The notes below the pieces were generated by a model that worked only from the letters and a program-made list of their open reading frames with translations, made no database searches and was not told the DNA's origin. A DNA stretch of 64,000 nt from Riptortus pedestris (lineage: Eukaryota > Arthropoda > Insecta > Hemiptera > Alydidae), in NCBI GenBank assembly GCA_019009955.1, contig CM032228.1, positions 224,651,001-224,715,000 on the forward strand. The letters run 5' to 3'. The position numbers and the translations under genes were made by a program. Each line of letters starts with the position of its first letter. The first letter of the stretch is position 1. Shown here piece by piece: positions 1-22,010 of the stretch.

Positions 1-120
1 GTAGATCGAATCTGTTAACAGCTGAAATCGAACCACGAGATGGGGTGGTTTAAGGAGGAGGGGGATCGAAAATTACAAATATCTCTGTTACTATAAGTCT
101 GATCAAGAAATATTACATAA
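1..120 (-). repeat. Diverged fragment of repeat family B
   Basis: This reads in reverse as the inner part of family B: the TTAACAGCTGAAATCG block, then the G-rich GGGGTGGTTTAAGGAGGAGG stretch and the 'AAATATCTCTGTTACTATAAG' block. Clean copies at 47237-47984 and 812-1563 carry the same blocks in the same order. Both ends are missing, so it is an old truncated copy. Confidence 0.6.
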
Positions 121-811
121 CTAACATTATTGCTAATTTTATTTCATATAGTTGTTTTATTTATTTTTGCTTTACTCTAATATTAGCTGCTTAGTTGCAA
201 AGAGTGGACGTTAATAATATTAGCCGAGATAAAGTAAAGCCCCACTCCAATTTATCTCACATCAACAACAAATCACGAAGTGCCTTATTTCAAGTTTAAA
301 TCTAACATATGTTATCACCAGCCAAGAAAGAGCAGGGAGGGGGCAAAAAAAAAACAGAAGGGGTAAAAAAATTCAAAATATTTCTGTAACTATGAGTTAA
401 ATCTAAAAATGTTATTGACCTATCATGTTAAAAATGTTCTATTCTGATGGGCATAGGCAACTGTTACATATTAATTTAGAGTATTGGAGAAAACTATGAT
501 TTATGAATGATGGCTAATTTTATATTATTTATTTTACATTTAGCCTGGTCAAAAAAGTAACTAAATAACAAATGTTTGGTTTTAGTTTTCATTTGAAAAA
601 AAAAAAAAAAAGAAACAAAAAACAAGAAACTGATACTGATAAAACAAAGTTACCAAAAATTATATCAGGATGAAGTATTTTCAAGTTTTGTATACAATAG
701 AACATTTCTAGTAATAAAATTAAATACAAAGTTACTATTGTCAATTATTATAAAAATTGAATATTTGATGTGGGTACCCTTTCCTTTACCTTCATTAAAT
801 TAAACATACAA
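121..811. other. Non-coding AT-rich stretch
   Basis: I see no gene here. Positions 190-220 carry TTAGTTGCAAAGAGTGGACG, which matches the tail of the SINE at 51552-51755. An A-run lies near 597-611. The remainder is AT-rich with no recognised motif. Confidence 0.5.
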
Positions 812-1365
812 AAAGTCTGTCATGCAGGGGCTGCGTAAACTAAGCAGATTTCCCACGTGAAGTTTTACAATAGAGAAATCTGCCTAATAACAACTGTAGT
901 AGTAAGAAACCTCTAAACCTAAAACATTATTTAGGGCGTAATAACCCAGTAGTTTCTAGCCCCAAAAAACAGTTAACCTAACCTCTAAACCTATTCACGA
1001 GGGACGAATAGTTATGGAAACGGCCGCCAGAGCTCTCGGCGGAAAGTCCAAACATAGCCTACTGGTGACCACACACAGAATACAAATGCAAATATCTCGA
1101 TTAATATTCAAGATAAAGAATAAATGTATATAACAATATTTATAGTAAATTTAATTTGCAATAAGATTGATTCTGTACAATTTTTCAGTCCGACGTATAG
1201 TAACGGAGATATTTCGAATTTTCGAAAATCCTCCCCTCTAAACCCCCCCTCCCACTGGTCCGATTTCAGCCGTTAACGAACTTGATCTTTCTTTTTACAT
1301 AAAACGACTAAATATCGAGTTTGGTAACGATCAAACAAAAATTGCGACCGCTAGAGCGGTAACAG

Positions 1366-1437
<72 letters not shown>

Positions 1438-1563
1438 TTTTGAACGGACATCATTTTCGTCATCTCCTGGGTAGGATCGATGGACATTTGAAGAAAAATT
1501 TCGAAAATTCCGTCATGAGTACAACCTCAATAGCTGATTTCCCTAAAGGGAAATCTGCTAAAA
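812..1563 (+). repeat. Family B element, near full length
   Basis: The left end is AAAGTCTGTCATGCAGGGG, followed by a subterminal AAGCAGATTTCCC. The core holds a block ending GACCGCTAGAGCGGTAACAG, a TA/CA microsatellite (1371-1435), and a conserved block starting TTTTGAACGGACATCATTTT. The right end is a near-perfect hairpin, GATTTCCCTAAAGGGAAATC, then TGCTAAAA. The subterminal inverted AGCAGATTTCCC, the microsatellite core and the 3' hairpin resemble non-autonomous Helentrons (HINE/DINE-1 type). That classification is inference; the repeat family itself is seen directly in about a dozen copies in this window. Confidence 0.75.
1371..1435. repeat. (TA)n(CA)n microsatellite
   Basis: A run of TA dinucleotides followed by CA dinucleotides forms the variable core of the surrounding family B element. 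Confidence 0.95.
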
Positions 1564-2801
1564 GTTATGGTGACTTCATTTGAAAGAAATTTCTTTTAGT
1601 AATTCTCAATTCCAATACATCAGATCAAAATATATCAAGGCATATGATTTAAGATCTTTCTATACATTTTTTAAATCCCATCTATCTGATCCATACTTAG
1701 AATGATTCATACTCTTTCCACAACAAGCTCCCTCAAAAACACCAAATATTACAAAGTCCGATAAAGATGGCCCAAGAGCCATTGGAAATTCACTGTAAGA
1801 GTAGAGGTGCCCTGACTGCTGGAGAAGGTAGCTAGGATTTAAATTATTTCAACTTCTCCCAATGTTGTCGTTTGAAGAGCATATCTTCTTTTGATAAATA
1901 AAAAGGGTCTCCTAACAAAGCTAACCGTTTTTTATTTATGTCGTTTTAAATACAGATGTCGTCAAAATGGGTCTGAACCCTGAGGACTTCCCAGAGGAAG
2001 GTCAAAACGGATAATTCAGTTAAAATTTGAAAATCAAGCATTTTCTAGACTACTTTACGTTCTATAATTTGTACAAGGAAGTAAAAAACTGTAAAACATC
2101 TAAAGAACATAAGTTGGTTACTCAAACATATAAGTTCTTGATTCTGTTCGATTAAATTACTTATAAATGCAAATTTTGAGGAAATATCACTGGATATTGT
2201 AACAAATTAAGAATAATTTAATATGGAAAATTATATAATTACCAAGATATGAAAGCAGGCACAAAATAGTGAGTGTCAAAAAAAAGTAACATCGACTTTA
2301 TTTTCTGATCACAAATTGTAATTCTTATTTATCGTCAATTACAATGCTAATATTCCATCTTTTGAAGAAAATCAACTATTAGAGAGAATGAAAACTAGTG
2401 ATTAATAAAATTAACAATAATTTAAAAAGGTATAAATCTGCTACAAGAATATTAAAAATGCTGACTGATTCTGCTCAGTTAATTTCTTGTTATTATTATC
2501 AGAAAATGTATTATTGTTTTAAAGATTTAATTTAGTTTAATTAAATAATTCCAATATTTAATAGTAAATGTCAATAAATCATCATTAAGGACTGAAAATC
2601 ATTATTATTATTTACTTGTTTCTTAGTTCACTTCATTGACAATTCATATATTTGAATGTATATTGGCAATGAACCTAGCTTATATTAAGTGATGGTAATA
2701 ATTAATATGTTTTCAAAGTTGAGAATGGTATAGATCGTACAATTTTTATTGATTTGTGAAAGTGTGTGTAAGCCTTTAGTGTGATGGTGTAGAAATAGAT
2801 A
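1564..2801. other. Non-coding AT-rich stretch
   Basis: No coding region, repeat unit or RNA gene is recognised between the family B copy and the mariner. Confidence 0.5.
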
Positions 2802-4071
2802 CGTAGTAAGGTCCATAAGTTTCCGGCCTGTCCTGCTTGCCCTACATCAAACGTGCCGGGACCTCCACGCCTATGCAGGTCCATGCCTGCTCACTCCATA
2901 CCCATCGCCCGGACTTCCTCGGTCTTGTCAGTCAGTGTCCAGCCTTAAAGGAAACTCCCCATTTTTACAATGTTTAAACTCGAGTACCATGCGGTAATTA
3001 AATTCTTTTGTAAAGAGGGTCTTACTCCTGCGTAAATTAAAGAGCGCTTGGATTGTGTATACAGGCAGTCCTCCCCCTCCTATTCCACAGTGAAAGAATG
3101 GGCAAAATTATTTAAGTTAGGGAGAGAAAGTCTAGAAGATGACCCACATCCCGGTTGCCCACTGGAAGCTGTCACTTCTGAAACAATCCTACTTGTGGAA
3201 TCTGAATTGCTGTCTGACCGACGACGAAAACCAAGGAAATAGCAGCGAGGTTGGGGCTTTCAAAAACAAGTGTTTTCAGGATCATCAAAGAACATTTGCA
3301 TATGAACAAGGTTAGTGCAAGATGGATTCCAAAAATTCTTTCAGCTCATCAAAAACAGGAACGAGTTCACTGCTGCAATGAATTTTTACGGAGTATAATA
3401 CCGACCCAAACAATTTTTTGGACTCAATTGTAACAGGGGATGAGACAATGGTTCTATATTATGACCCACTCAGCAAAGAGAGTCCATGGAATGGAGAAGC
3501 GCCTCCTTTAAAGGCAAAAGTCACGCAGTCAACAAAAAAGATAATGGCCACAATTTTTTGGGACTGTAAAGGAATACTATTGATAGATTTTAAAGAAAGG
3601 AATACCACAATGAATGGTGAGTATTATGCAGCCCTACTTCACCAGTTACGAGACGCCATTAAAGAGAAGAGGCGAGGGAAGTTAAGCAGAGGCGTCCGCC
3701 TCCTTCACGACAATTCCCCTGTCCATACAGCATTGATTTCCAAGGCCGCTGTGAAGGACTGTGGATTCCAAGAAATCTCTCACCCACCCTACAGCCCAGA
3801 CTTGGCCCCTAGTGATTTCTACCTTTTCTCAAAATTAAAATCTGACCTTCGTGGAAGGCGATTTAACACCGACGAAGAGCTCCAAGCAGCAGTGGAAGAA
3901 CATTTTTTTAACAAAGAAGAAAATTATTTTTTTCATGGTATAGAAATGTTGCCAAAGTGTTGTAATAAGTGTATTGGACTTAGAGGAGAATATATTGAAA
4001 AACAGTAAAACCAGTTTTTTTCTTTCACCTTTCCTTCTATCCTAGGACGGAAACTTTTGGACCTTACTACA
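2802..4071 (+). mobile_element. mariner-family DNA transposon, full length but inactive
   Basis: Inverted ends are readable. The left is CGTAGTAAGGTCCATAAGTT (2802 onward). The right, read in reverse from 4071, is TGTAGTAAGGTCCAAAAGTT; about 24 of 27 terminal positions match. A TA dinucleotide flanks each end (2800-2801 and 4072-4073), the mariner target-site signature. The 1,270 bp length is normal for mariner. The transposase inside is broken, so the copy is fossil but complete in outline. Confidence 0.9.
2970..4008 (+). pseudogene. mariner transposase pseudogene (DD34D)
   Basis: The reading starts at ATG 2970 with MFKLEYHAVIKFF, the usual mariner N-terminal helix-turn-helix start. An in-frame TAA interrupts it at 3033-3035 and a TAG follows at 3240-3242. 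The reading then shifts frame twice: SPSYSTVKEWAKLFKLGR in the first frame, KEHLHMNKVSARWIPKIL from 3251 in a second, and the catalytic region from 3418 in a third. Catalytic motifs remain: TGDET, LLHDNSPVHTA and PYSPDLAPSDF, with 34 residues between the second and third Asp (DD34D). The WVxHYDP-type motif after the first Asp has Met in place of Trp. Stops and frameshifts make this a pseudogene. The subfamily was not assigned. Confidence 0.92.
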
Positions 4072-4785
4072 TAGGTTACGGGTTATAATTTGGAATAATG
4101 AATAAATGTTAAGAGTGGTGAAAACAAAATTGAGATGAACTCAGTATTTATTTCCATTGAATGTTAGCATAACATAGATTAAGTCAAATATTTTTGTTTT
4201 TTTATAAAAAATTGACTATATAATAAATTAATTTTGTAACAATCTTAATACCTTTCTAAACACATAACATGCATTTTTAATTTATTGACATGCTTTGTTA
4301 TTAATATTTAATTTATTAAAGAACGACATACTTTATAAATGATGAGAAACTTTTTCCCCCCTTAAAGAAACAATGTACCTGATTATAAATTGTTTTTTTG
4401 TAATTGTATTTAATAATTGAACATTTTTAACAATATTCATCTTGTGAATAAAAACATCTTTCAGACATGAAGTTTTTTAATTTATTTCAAACAAAGAATT
4501 TGAGATATATTTAAGAATTTAATATATTCGGGGAGTAAATTAAACAGTTTTACTCCTGAAAATGATATGATTTCCGATAAATATTTAAGCTTTTTTGAAG
4601 CTTAATCTTGTATCTTGTTTTATAATTGTGTGTTATACTATTTCTGTAAAACAAGTTGGTGTTTTGTTTCATAAACAGTACTGTGTGGTACAAGCAAAAA
4701 AAAATGTTTTAATTCTTAAAAAGTGCCGACAGGAGTCTCAACTTTTTGTTGAATATTAACAGTATTGCTCTTTTATGCAATTTAA
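4072..4785. other. Non-coding AT-rich stretch
   Basis: AT-rich sequence with no recognised gene or repeat unit. Confidence 0.5.
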
Positions 4786-4787
4786 AA

Positions 4788-5150
4788 TTAAATTATATAT
4801 GGAGTCTGGTCCTGAGGCCCTTCAGGTGCATATTCAGGACGTTCGGACACTGACGATGATGTACTGCATCGAAAGCGCTCTGTCACTTCAATAAAAAGTT
4901 TGGCTTTATCAGGCCCTTTGTTGTAAGACACTCCCAGTCCTCTGGAAGGACAAGTTCCCGTGCTACGCTCAGGTGCCATATTAACCCAGGAGTTGGCTGA
5001 ACCATAGTTGCTATCTTGGATGAGCAGGTTTTTTTAAATATTCTTTGATGGTTCGTTCACTAGTTCTTGCTATAGTTGAAAAACGCATTCTTCTTCAAGG
5101 ATCATCGACCTCAGTCCTTGTCTGAGATTGACCACATTTTGACAATAAGT
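4788..5150 (-). pseudogene. Unidentified decayed coding region
   Basis: On the minus strand an open frame of about 80 codons ends at 4788. It holds DSNYGSANSWVNMAPERSTG and then SVSERPEYAPEGPQDQTPYI. Upstream in the same sense, the frame LIKLMELNSFDTYCQNVVNL with GLRSMILEEECVF is interrupted by two stops before joining. Base composition is richer in GC than the surroundings and the translation looks like real protein. I do not recognise the family. It could be a processed pseudogene or part of an old transposon. The call of former coding sequence is inference. Confidence 0.35.
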
Positions 5151-6310
5151 GTCAAAGCTGTTCAACTCCATGAGTTTAATAAGGAATTCCAGAGGACCAC
5201 TAACTAACCTCTCTCTCGAAGTCTTCTCGAGCTATCTGTATATTTGGATGAGGCGGGTATTCTCAGGGTGGGTGGATGTCTGCAGAACTCAAATGATCTC
5301 CAATTCTCCCTGGAAAATCCCATTTGTCTACACTACTAATCGATCACTTTCACAGGATGCATTTTACCTCAGATCTATGGCTCTAAAAGCATTACTTAGG
5401 AGGTTTTGGATATTTCAGATCAGACAGGAACCCCAGAGTCACATTCGTAAGTGTTTGAGGTGCATCTGTTGGGGAGCTAAAGGGGCTAATCCACTTATGG
5501 GATAACTTCCTATTCCTAGAGTTAGGCAAAGTAGACCATTTTATGAAAGGCTTCCATTATGCTGGTCTTTTTCCAATCAAGCTACACGCGAAAGAATGCT
5601 CTGCTTTCTAAGGCATTCCTATGCATCTTTGAGTGTTTTATAAACAAGGCATTGGAGTGTGTTCTTGTGCATTTGGAGTGTGTTTCTTCATTGTCCACAA
5701 ATTCTTTCCTGGCAGCTTTGGTTCCCTTAGTAGTATGGCGAGGAATATCTTCAAGCATATGCTCAGATGGTGATAGGAACCTTATTAGAGTGGAAAACGC
5801 ATGTTGTGAGCTTCAAAGTGAGAAATACTGTTTTTCAAAGAGCCGTTTACAAGCTCAACTCATTCCTAATGAAAAGTAATGTTACATTTTTTAAGCAATA
5901 AGGGGAGGCAAGGCACAGAGATTTAATTTAGTTTTATACTATGTTCCTTTTTTTTATATATACACAAGTTACCAGAGCTACTTATGTTTGTAAAACTTCA
6001 ATCCTTTTATGGCAAAGACCACTAACACCCTACCGCTCTCTTTCCATCTCAGACTAAGAAATCAAGTAAAGGGTTGTAACCGCCAGTATAGATGATACTG
6101 TTGTCATATCTGTCGGTGACGACAATCTTCACCGAAAGATATGACAACAGACTGCTAAGCTACAAGGATGTCCACAAGATGTCAGGAGAAAATGAGAAAT
6201 TGTTCCTGAATGTACGTCCCTCCAGAACCGAGATCCCCCCTTCCCAGACGCTAAAGCTGCCCTTGCCCATTCCAGGTACTTGCTCAGTAAGTACTAATTT
6301 GTACTAATAC
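5151..6310. other. GC-richer stretch with broken frames, unassigned
   Basis: Composition stays less AT-rich than the neighbourhood to about 5880, and there are medium open frames on both strands (for example 5149-5505 plus). None gives a recognisable protein. It may be the decayed 5' continuation of the minus-strand coding region at 4788-5150. The rest, to 6310, shows nothing recognisable. Confidence 0.3.
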
Positions 6311-6939
6311 TGAACACACAGTTACCCGTTGTCACCTACACTCATCTGATTTTACTCCAGCAAAAAGGAATGTAATACTTTACAAAGATATTCTTGATCA
6401 TGTTTCAGGACATTTAAGTTAATAATGTTTTGTTGCTTGTTTTTAGTCAAGTATTTAAAAAAATATGCCTCTGCCCTTCCATTTATACAATTTTACAGTA
6501 TAGAAAATCAGGAATATTTATTTTTCATTTGAGCATAGTAATTTTTTATAAAGTTAACAAGATAAACAACCAAATTCGGCATTGTATCAAATTAATTTTA
6601 GTTTTACATACATTTTATTTACTATCAATCGCTTTGTGCAACTACCATAATAAAGAACCTATAAATATAGAGGGCACACGGCTAACCTGAGCCCCAAATT
6701 ATTTTTTATAATTTTAGTTTTATAAAAAAATAGTACTAACAATAATTATAAAAAAATGATATCATATAATTTAATAATCCAATGAAGATACTCATTTTTT
6801 GTGTTATTCAGCTCAGCAAAATATATGCATGTTGATAAATATAACTTGAATTATCTAACTAAAATATATTACACATTATATATAACATGTTACGCGGAAA
6901 TTACAATAAAATTCATTCTTACATTTTCTATTGTATTAG
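6311..6939. other. Non-coding AT-rich stretch
   Basis: No gene or repeat recognised. Confidence 0.5.
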
Positions 6940-7143
6940 ATAGAACTTTACTTGCACACCCTCATCATTACTGATGATATGGACATGCAGCCAAATTTTG
7001 AAACAGATTATGACAACGATAATGACCTTCCAGCACTTTCTGCCTCGGCTAGTGAGAGTAGCTTCACCTCTGAAAAAACATTACGAGAAGTAACTCCAGC
7101 CCCCAGTCTTTCTACGACACCGCATCTAGCCTGCCGAATACTG
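6940..7143 (+). other. Possible exon or transposon-derived ORF, acidic and Ser/Thr-rich
   Basis: After a plausible acceptor (TTTCTATTGTATTAG) an open frame runs through ITDDMDMQPNFETDYDND and LPALSASASESSFTSEK. It reaches a possible donor (CTGAG/GTCAGT). The acidic then serine-rich composition is typical of disordered protein or of transposase N-termini. It lies antisense within the last visible FIH intron. I do not recognise the protein and no partner exon was found, so it may be chance or transposon sequence. Confidence 0.25.
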
Positions 7144-7437
7144 AGGTCAGTGAGCCAGCATAGTGAATTAAGTGCGCCAAATTAACTAAGTTTGCCAGGC
7201 CCAAGCACCAGCGGTTCCATAAGGAAGGAATGAATGCAAAATCCCCATATTTTGTTTCCTATTGGTTTCTCAGCAAACATACACATAAAAAAAGTTGTTT
7301 ACTTTGTTATTCGGAGGAACTTTTGTAAGACACTTTTGTCGTACACCGAAGGGTAATGAAATACACTTTTTATTATAATATTATGGAGTATCAACAGCAG
7401 CTTACAAAAATATTTATGAAATAAGCATAATTTTCTA

Positions 7438-18117
<10,680 letters not shown>

Positions 18118-18776
18118 GATTTATCAATAAAATATTTACAACATGAACATAATATTTCACGACAATACCCCAATAATTACATTTAAAATGCTACAGAATA
18201 CATTATATTTCTTTACTCATTTTGTGCAAGATGCAAAAGGATTCTCAAACAAAACACAAACAGATATCAATGTTAAATAAACACACTCCAGTAGCTTGAC
18301 GATGTATCGATGAGTTAAATCACAACAGTGTAAGATAATACTTCCCGGAACACAAAACGGATAGCACTCGTTACGTCATTGTTACTACAACGGATACACT
18401 ACTATTGTGATAAGGAATTAAATAAGTTTCTGGTTTCGACATATGAAACTCTTTACACTTTGTTGATGAATTTTTATTTAAATGCTATCTGAAGATATAG
18501 GATTCGCTCAATATGTACTGTTACTTTGTCGTTTGACTATCGGGCTATTTGGACTCCGTAGAACATATGTGATACAGGAAAGAACGGGTTTTAATTGTTT
18601 TCCAAATGTTTGCATATGATAGTAATATATTAACTCTTCAAGGACTTTTACTTCTGACAACTCAAGCATTTTTTTATAATATATGAGCCATTCCGCTAAG
18701 TGGTAATGACAGCAAAATTAATTCTTATTAATCAGGACGAAATATCATGTGATCCACTAAGTAAAGAGGGACTTCA
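18118..18776. other. Region upstream of FIH start
   Basis: About 660 bases upstream of the FIH start codon. The promoter and any 5' UTR should be here, but I see no clear TATA box or initiator and no other gene. Confidence 0.4.
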
Positions 18777-19166
18777 TTTTAGCAGATTCCCTTAACACTT
18801 TAACCGGTTAAAGTTTAACCGAAACACCGGTCTGAGAGGCCGGTAGAGATTTTCATATTTCATGTATTGGTAGATCTGCTAATATTGGTGGGCTCTCCAC
18901 CTCGTTAGCTGTGAGGCTTTCCTTCCTCTACGCACAGGAAGTGTTTTGGGATAATTTGTCAACGGCATTCAGTGTTCTCCAACCTACCGATTTTTCGGTA
19001 TTTCTACTGAAATGGACTCTGGTCTACCGAAATGCAATGATTTTTCCACGATTTCAGAAAATACATGGAAATTCTCCTGATTTTTCTACCGATTTCACAA
19101 TTTTGTGTTGGCAACCCTTTTCATTTATGTTTAATGTTACGGGGAATCACCTTACAGCAAGTATGA

Positions 19167-19556
19167 ATGAGCAGAGTTATTGCCCATTGTACAGAGTGGC
19201 GCATTCTAAGTAATTGTGATCAAATGAAAACATTTTCTGATGACGTTGAACTATTTTGGGATGAAGTAAGTTTGCTAAAGCATGGCGATGGGACTCAAAT
19301 GTTTCCCTTGTTAACTACTTTTATGTTTAATATTTTATCACTCCTCCATTCATCTGCCGATGTTGAGCGCATATTTTCTCAAATTAATATTATGAAAACA
19401 AAACAGAGAAATAGCCTGTCACTGAGTCAATCACTAGCTTACCCCATTCAAAACAACTTTTCATGGATGCCAATTGTTATGACTTAGAAAATAATTTAAA
19501 AATTACTGCAGCTATGACCAAAGAATATTGGGAAGATCAGAAACATTATGAAAAAT
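19167..19556 (+). pseudogene. hAT transposase C-terminal fragment
   Basis: The frame reads DDVELFWDEVSL, then FPLLTTFMFNILSLLHSS and ADVERIFSQINIMKTKQRN. This is the hAT C-terminal dimerisation domain, whose family pattern is SSxxVERxFS. The open frame stops at 19485. The natural tail (NCYDLENNLKITAAMTKEYW to a TAA at 19556) continues in the next frame, so there is one frameshift. The N-terminal zinc finger and RNase H-like catalytic part are absent. Confidence 0.85.
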
Positions 19557-20391
19557 AATTTAATTTGTTAGATATCCGTTTTTGGTGTGCAACTTGTTTA
19601 ACTTTCAAAATCTCTAAATTTTCAGTTTTTGTCTTTCTTTAACTTGACGCTGGCAAATTAATAATTGTCATAATATAATATATTAATATAATAACTGTGT
19701 TAGTTGGAAGTAAGTTGATACGCTGATTTTTAAGTTATTATATTTTTATGTTGTAAGTAGGTAGGTTTTTATGTTAAACCTCATAGTTTTATGTGTGTAA
19801 GATGATTTTTATTTTGAAAATTGATTTTTATGTTATTATAATATAATAATAAGTGTTTTTTTTTTGTTAAATAAAAAAAATTTGATTGAAAATTGTATTT
19901 TTCTGTAATCGTTGAATAATGGTAACATTACTAAACTGAAATGAGTGAAGAAAGTGAAACATTTTGCAATAGAGTGAAGAAAGTAATCACTTTCTTCACA
20001 AGTGAAGAAAGTGAATTGCCTTCTTAATTAGTAATAAGTATAAATTAAAAAATAATTTGAAGTTGAAAATTAAATGCTTTTAAATGTTTCTTAACATTGT
20101 AAGAATTTATTTTAACAAAATAAATTGAAATGTGAATGAATTATTGGTGGAAATAATCAATATATTTTAAAATTTAAATATAATAATAATTACCTTCCTT
20201 GTTTATAACCTGCACTTGTTTATAACTGCACTACTTCACAATCATCACTAGTTGTTTTATAACTATGCTTATAACCTTTCACAACCATGCTTATAACCTA
20301 CAAACAACATACCATAATCTTCACAACATCCTAATTTTGTTCATATGCTGGTTAGATCTGATCATGTATTACACGATTACAGAAAAAAATT

Positions 20392-20515
20392 AATATTACA
20401 CTCGTGACGAAAGTAGAATTTACAACTCTCGTGAAATTACCACACTCGCTTCGCTCGTGTGGGTAAACGTTTCACTCGAGTTGTAAAATGATCTACTTTC
20501 GTCACTTGTATAATA
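20392..20515. repeat. Hairpin repeat with CTCGCTTCGCTCG loop
   Basis: ACTCGTGACGAAAGTAGA pairs with TCTACTTTCGTCACTTGT, and the arms meet at CTCGCTTCGCTCG, making a stem of about 55 bp. Half of the same structure is at 34055-34132. It lies inside the hAT element. Confidence 0.75.
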
Positions 20516-21126
20516 AATAACTATTTTTTTGTCATATACCGATTTTAGTTGGCAGCTCTACCGATTTCGCTCATTGGGGTTCGAGACCACTGACGGCATT
20601 CCAAGGTACGTATAAGATAAGGTAGCGCCATTCGCGAGTAGCCAATCAGAATGCAGCAAGCCTCTACGTCACTGGGCTGAAAGATTCCTGGCGGACAAGC
20701 CGAAATACGATCAATATAAGCAGTTTTCTGATTAATTTGGCGAATAAAAAATTGTTAAAATGGTATATGTCTGTAAATGATACAAATTACTTTAGTTGAA
20801 TATATTTTATTTCAAATAAACCATGTACAAATTAGATTCCATTAAAAATAAATACATAATAGTTCCTTAAAATTTATATATGTTGGGTTACATTTAAAAA
20901 TCGTAATTTTTCTAGGTAATTAGCACAACAAAAAGTAAAACTTTACTATAATAAGATGAAATCTCCAAAACATGAAAACAGTAATGACTTCTATTATACA
21001 AACAAATAAAAGTTAATAAAATTGAGATTAACCAAGCAATAAACAATGATACCCAGTTAAAAATGAATAAAAATGACTAAATTATTTTAAACATCAGCTA
21101 GTCAATATAGGTACAAGATTTTTAAA

Positions 21127-21960
21127 GGTTATCATTGGCATGTAGTCCTCCTTGTAATAAAAAGATGCTTATATTTAGTCACTGGAATTCTTGGTTCCAG
21201 TAGCATCCTTGTGAAGAGAATGGCACTGATGTTGGAGCATATGCATTGAAACCGCACTGTCCCATAGAATAACTAACTGTGGAGGAAACATGTAATATCA
21301 TTAATGATAGACCATGGGAAATAAACTCCTATAGTGCTCTATAGAAAACACTACAAGAAGATAATTCTGTTACTCAGACTTTAAAACTTATCTTTTTTTT
21401 TAAAAAAAAAGCTGTCATTGGCATGTAGTCCTCCTTGTAATAAAAATATGCTAACATTTTGAGCCGCAGGGAATCCCTGGTTCCAGTAGCATCCTTGTGA
21501 AGAAAATGGCACAGATGTTGGAGCATATGCATTGAAACCGCACTGTCCCATAGAATAAATAACTGCGAAGGAAACATGTAATATCATTAATGATGGAGCA
21601 TGGGAAATAATCTCCTATAGTGCTCTATAGGAAACAATACAAGAAAATTATTCTGTTTCTAATATTTTAAATCTTACCTTTTTAAAAGCTCCCATTCGCA
21701 TGAAGTCTGTCTTGTCCAAAACAGTTGCTGCTGATATTTTTTGAGTGTATGCATTGAAACCGCACTGTCCCATAGAATAAATAACTGCGAAGGAAACATG
21801 TTATATCATTAATGATGGAGCATGGAAATATACTCCTATAGTGTCTATAGGAAACACTACAAGAAAATTATTCTTTTCTTACATTTTAAAAGCTCCCATT
21901 CGCATGAAGTCTGTCTTGTCCAAAACAGTTGCTGCTGATATTTTTTGAGTGTATGCTCTG
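21127..21960. repeat. Four tandem copies of a 200-284 bp unit
   Basis: The unit starts near 21131, 21415, 21691 and 21895 with CATTGGCATGTAGTCC or CATTCGCATGAAGTC. It contains TTGGAGCATATGCATTGAAA and CACTGTCCCATAGAATAA. The later copies are shorter. The GAGCATATGC motif links it to the foldback family at 16216 and 29479. Confidence 0.85.
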
Positions 21961-22010
21961 AATTTGAGCTTTGGATAATATTGGATAACAAATCCTTTCC
22001 ATTTCTTTTT

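Larger units (their letters stand above)
18970..20592 (+). mobile_element. hAT element, internally deleted, with 8-bp TSD
   Basis: The left end CAGTGTTCTCCAACC and the reverse of the right end CAGTGGTCTCGAACC match at 13 of 15 positions. ACGGCATT flanks both sides (18962-18969 and 20593-20600), an exact 8-bp target duplication as expected for hAT. Subterminal TACCGATTT motifs recur at both ends. At 1.6 kb the element keeps only the transposase C-terminus. Confidence 0.85.
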
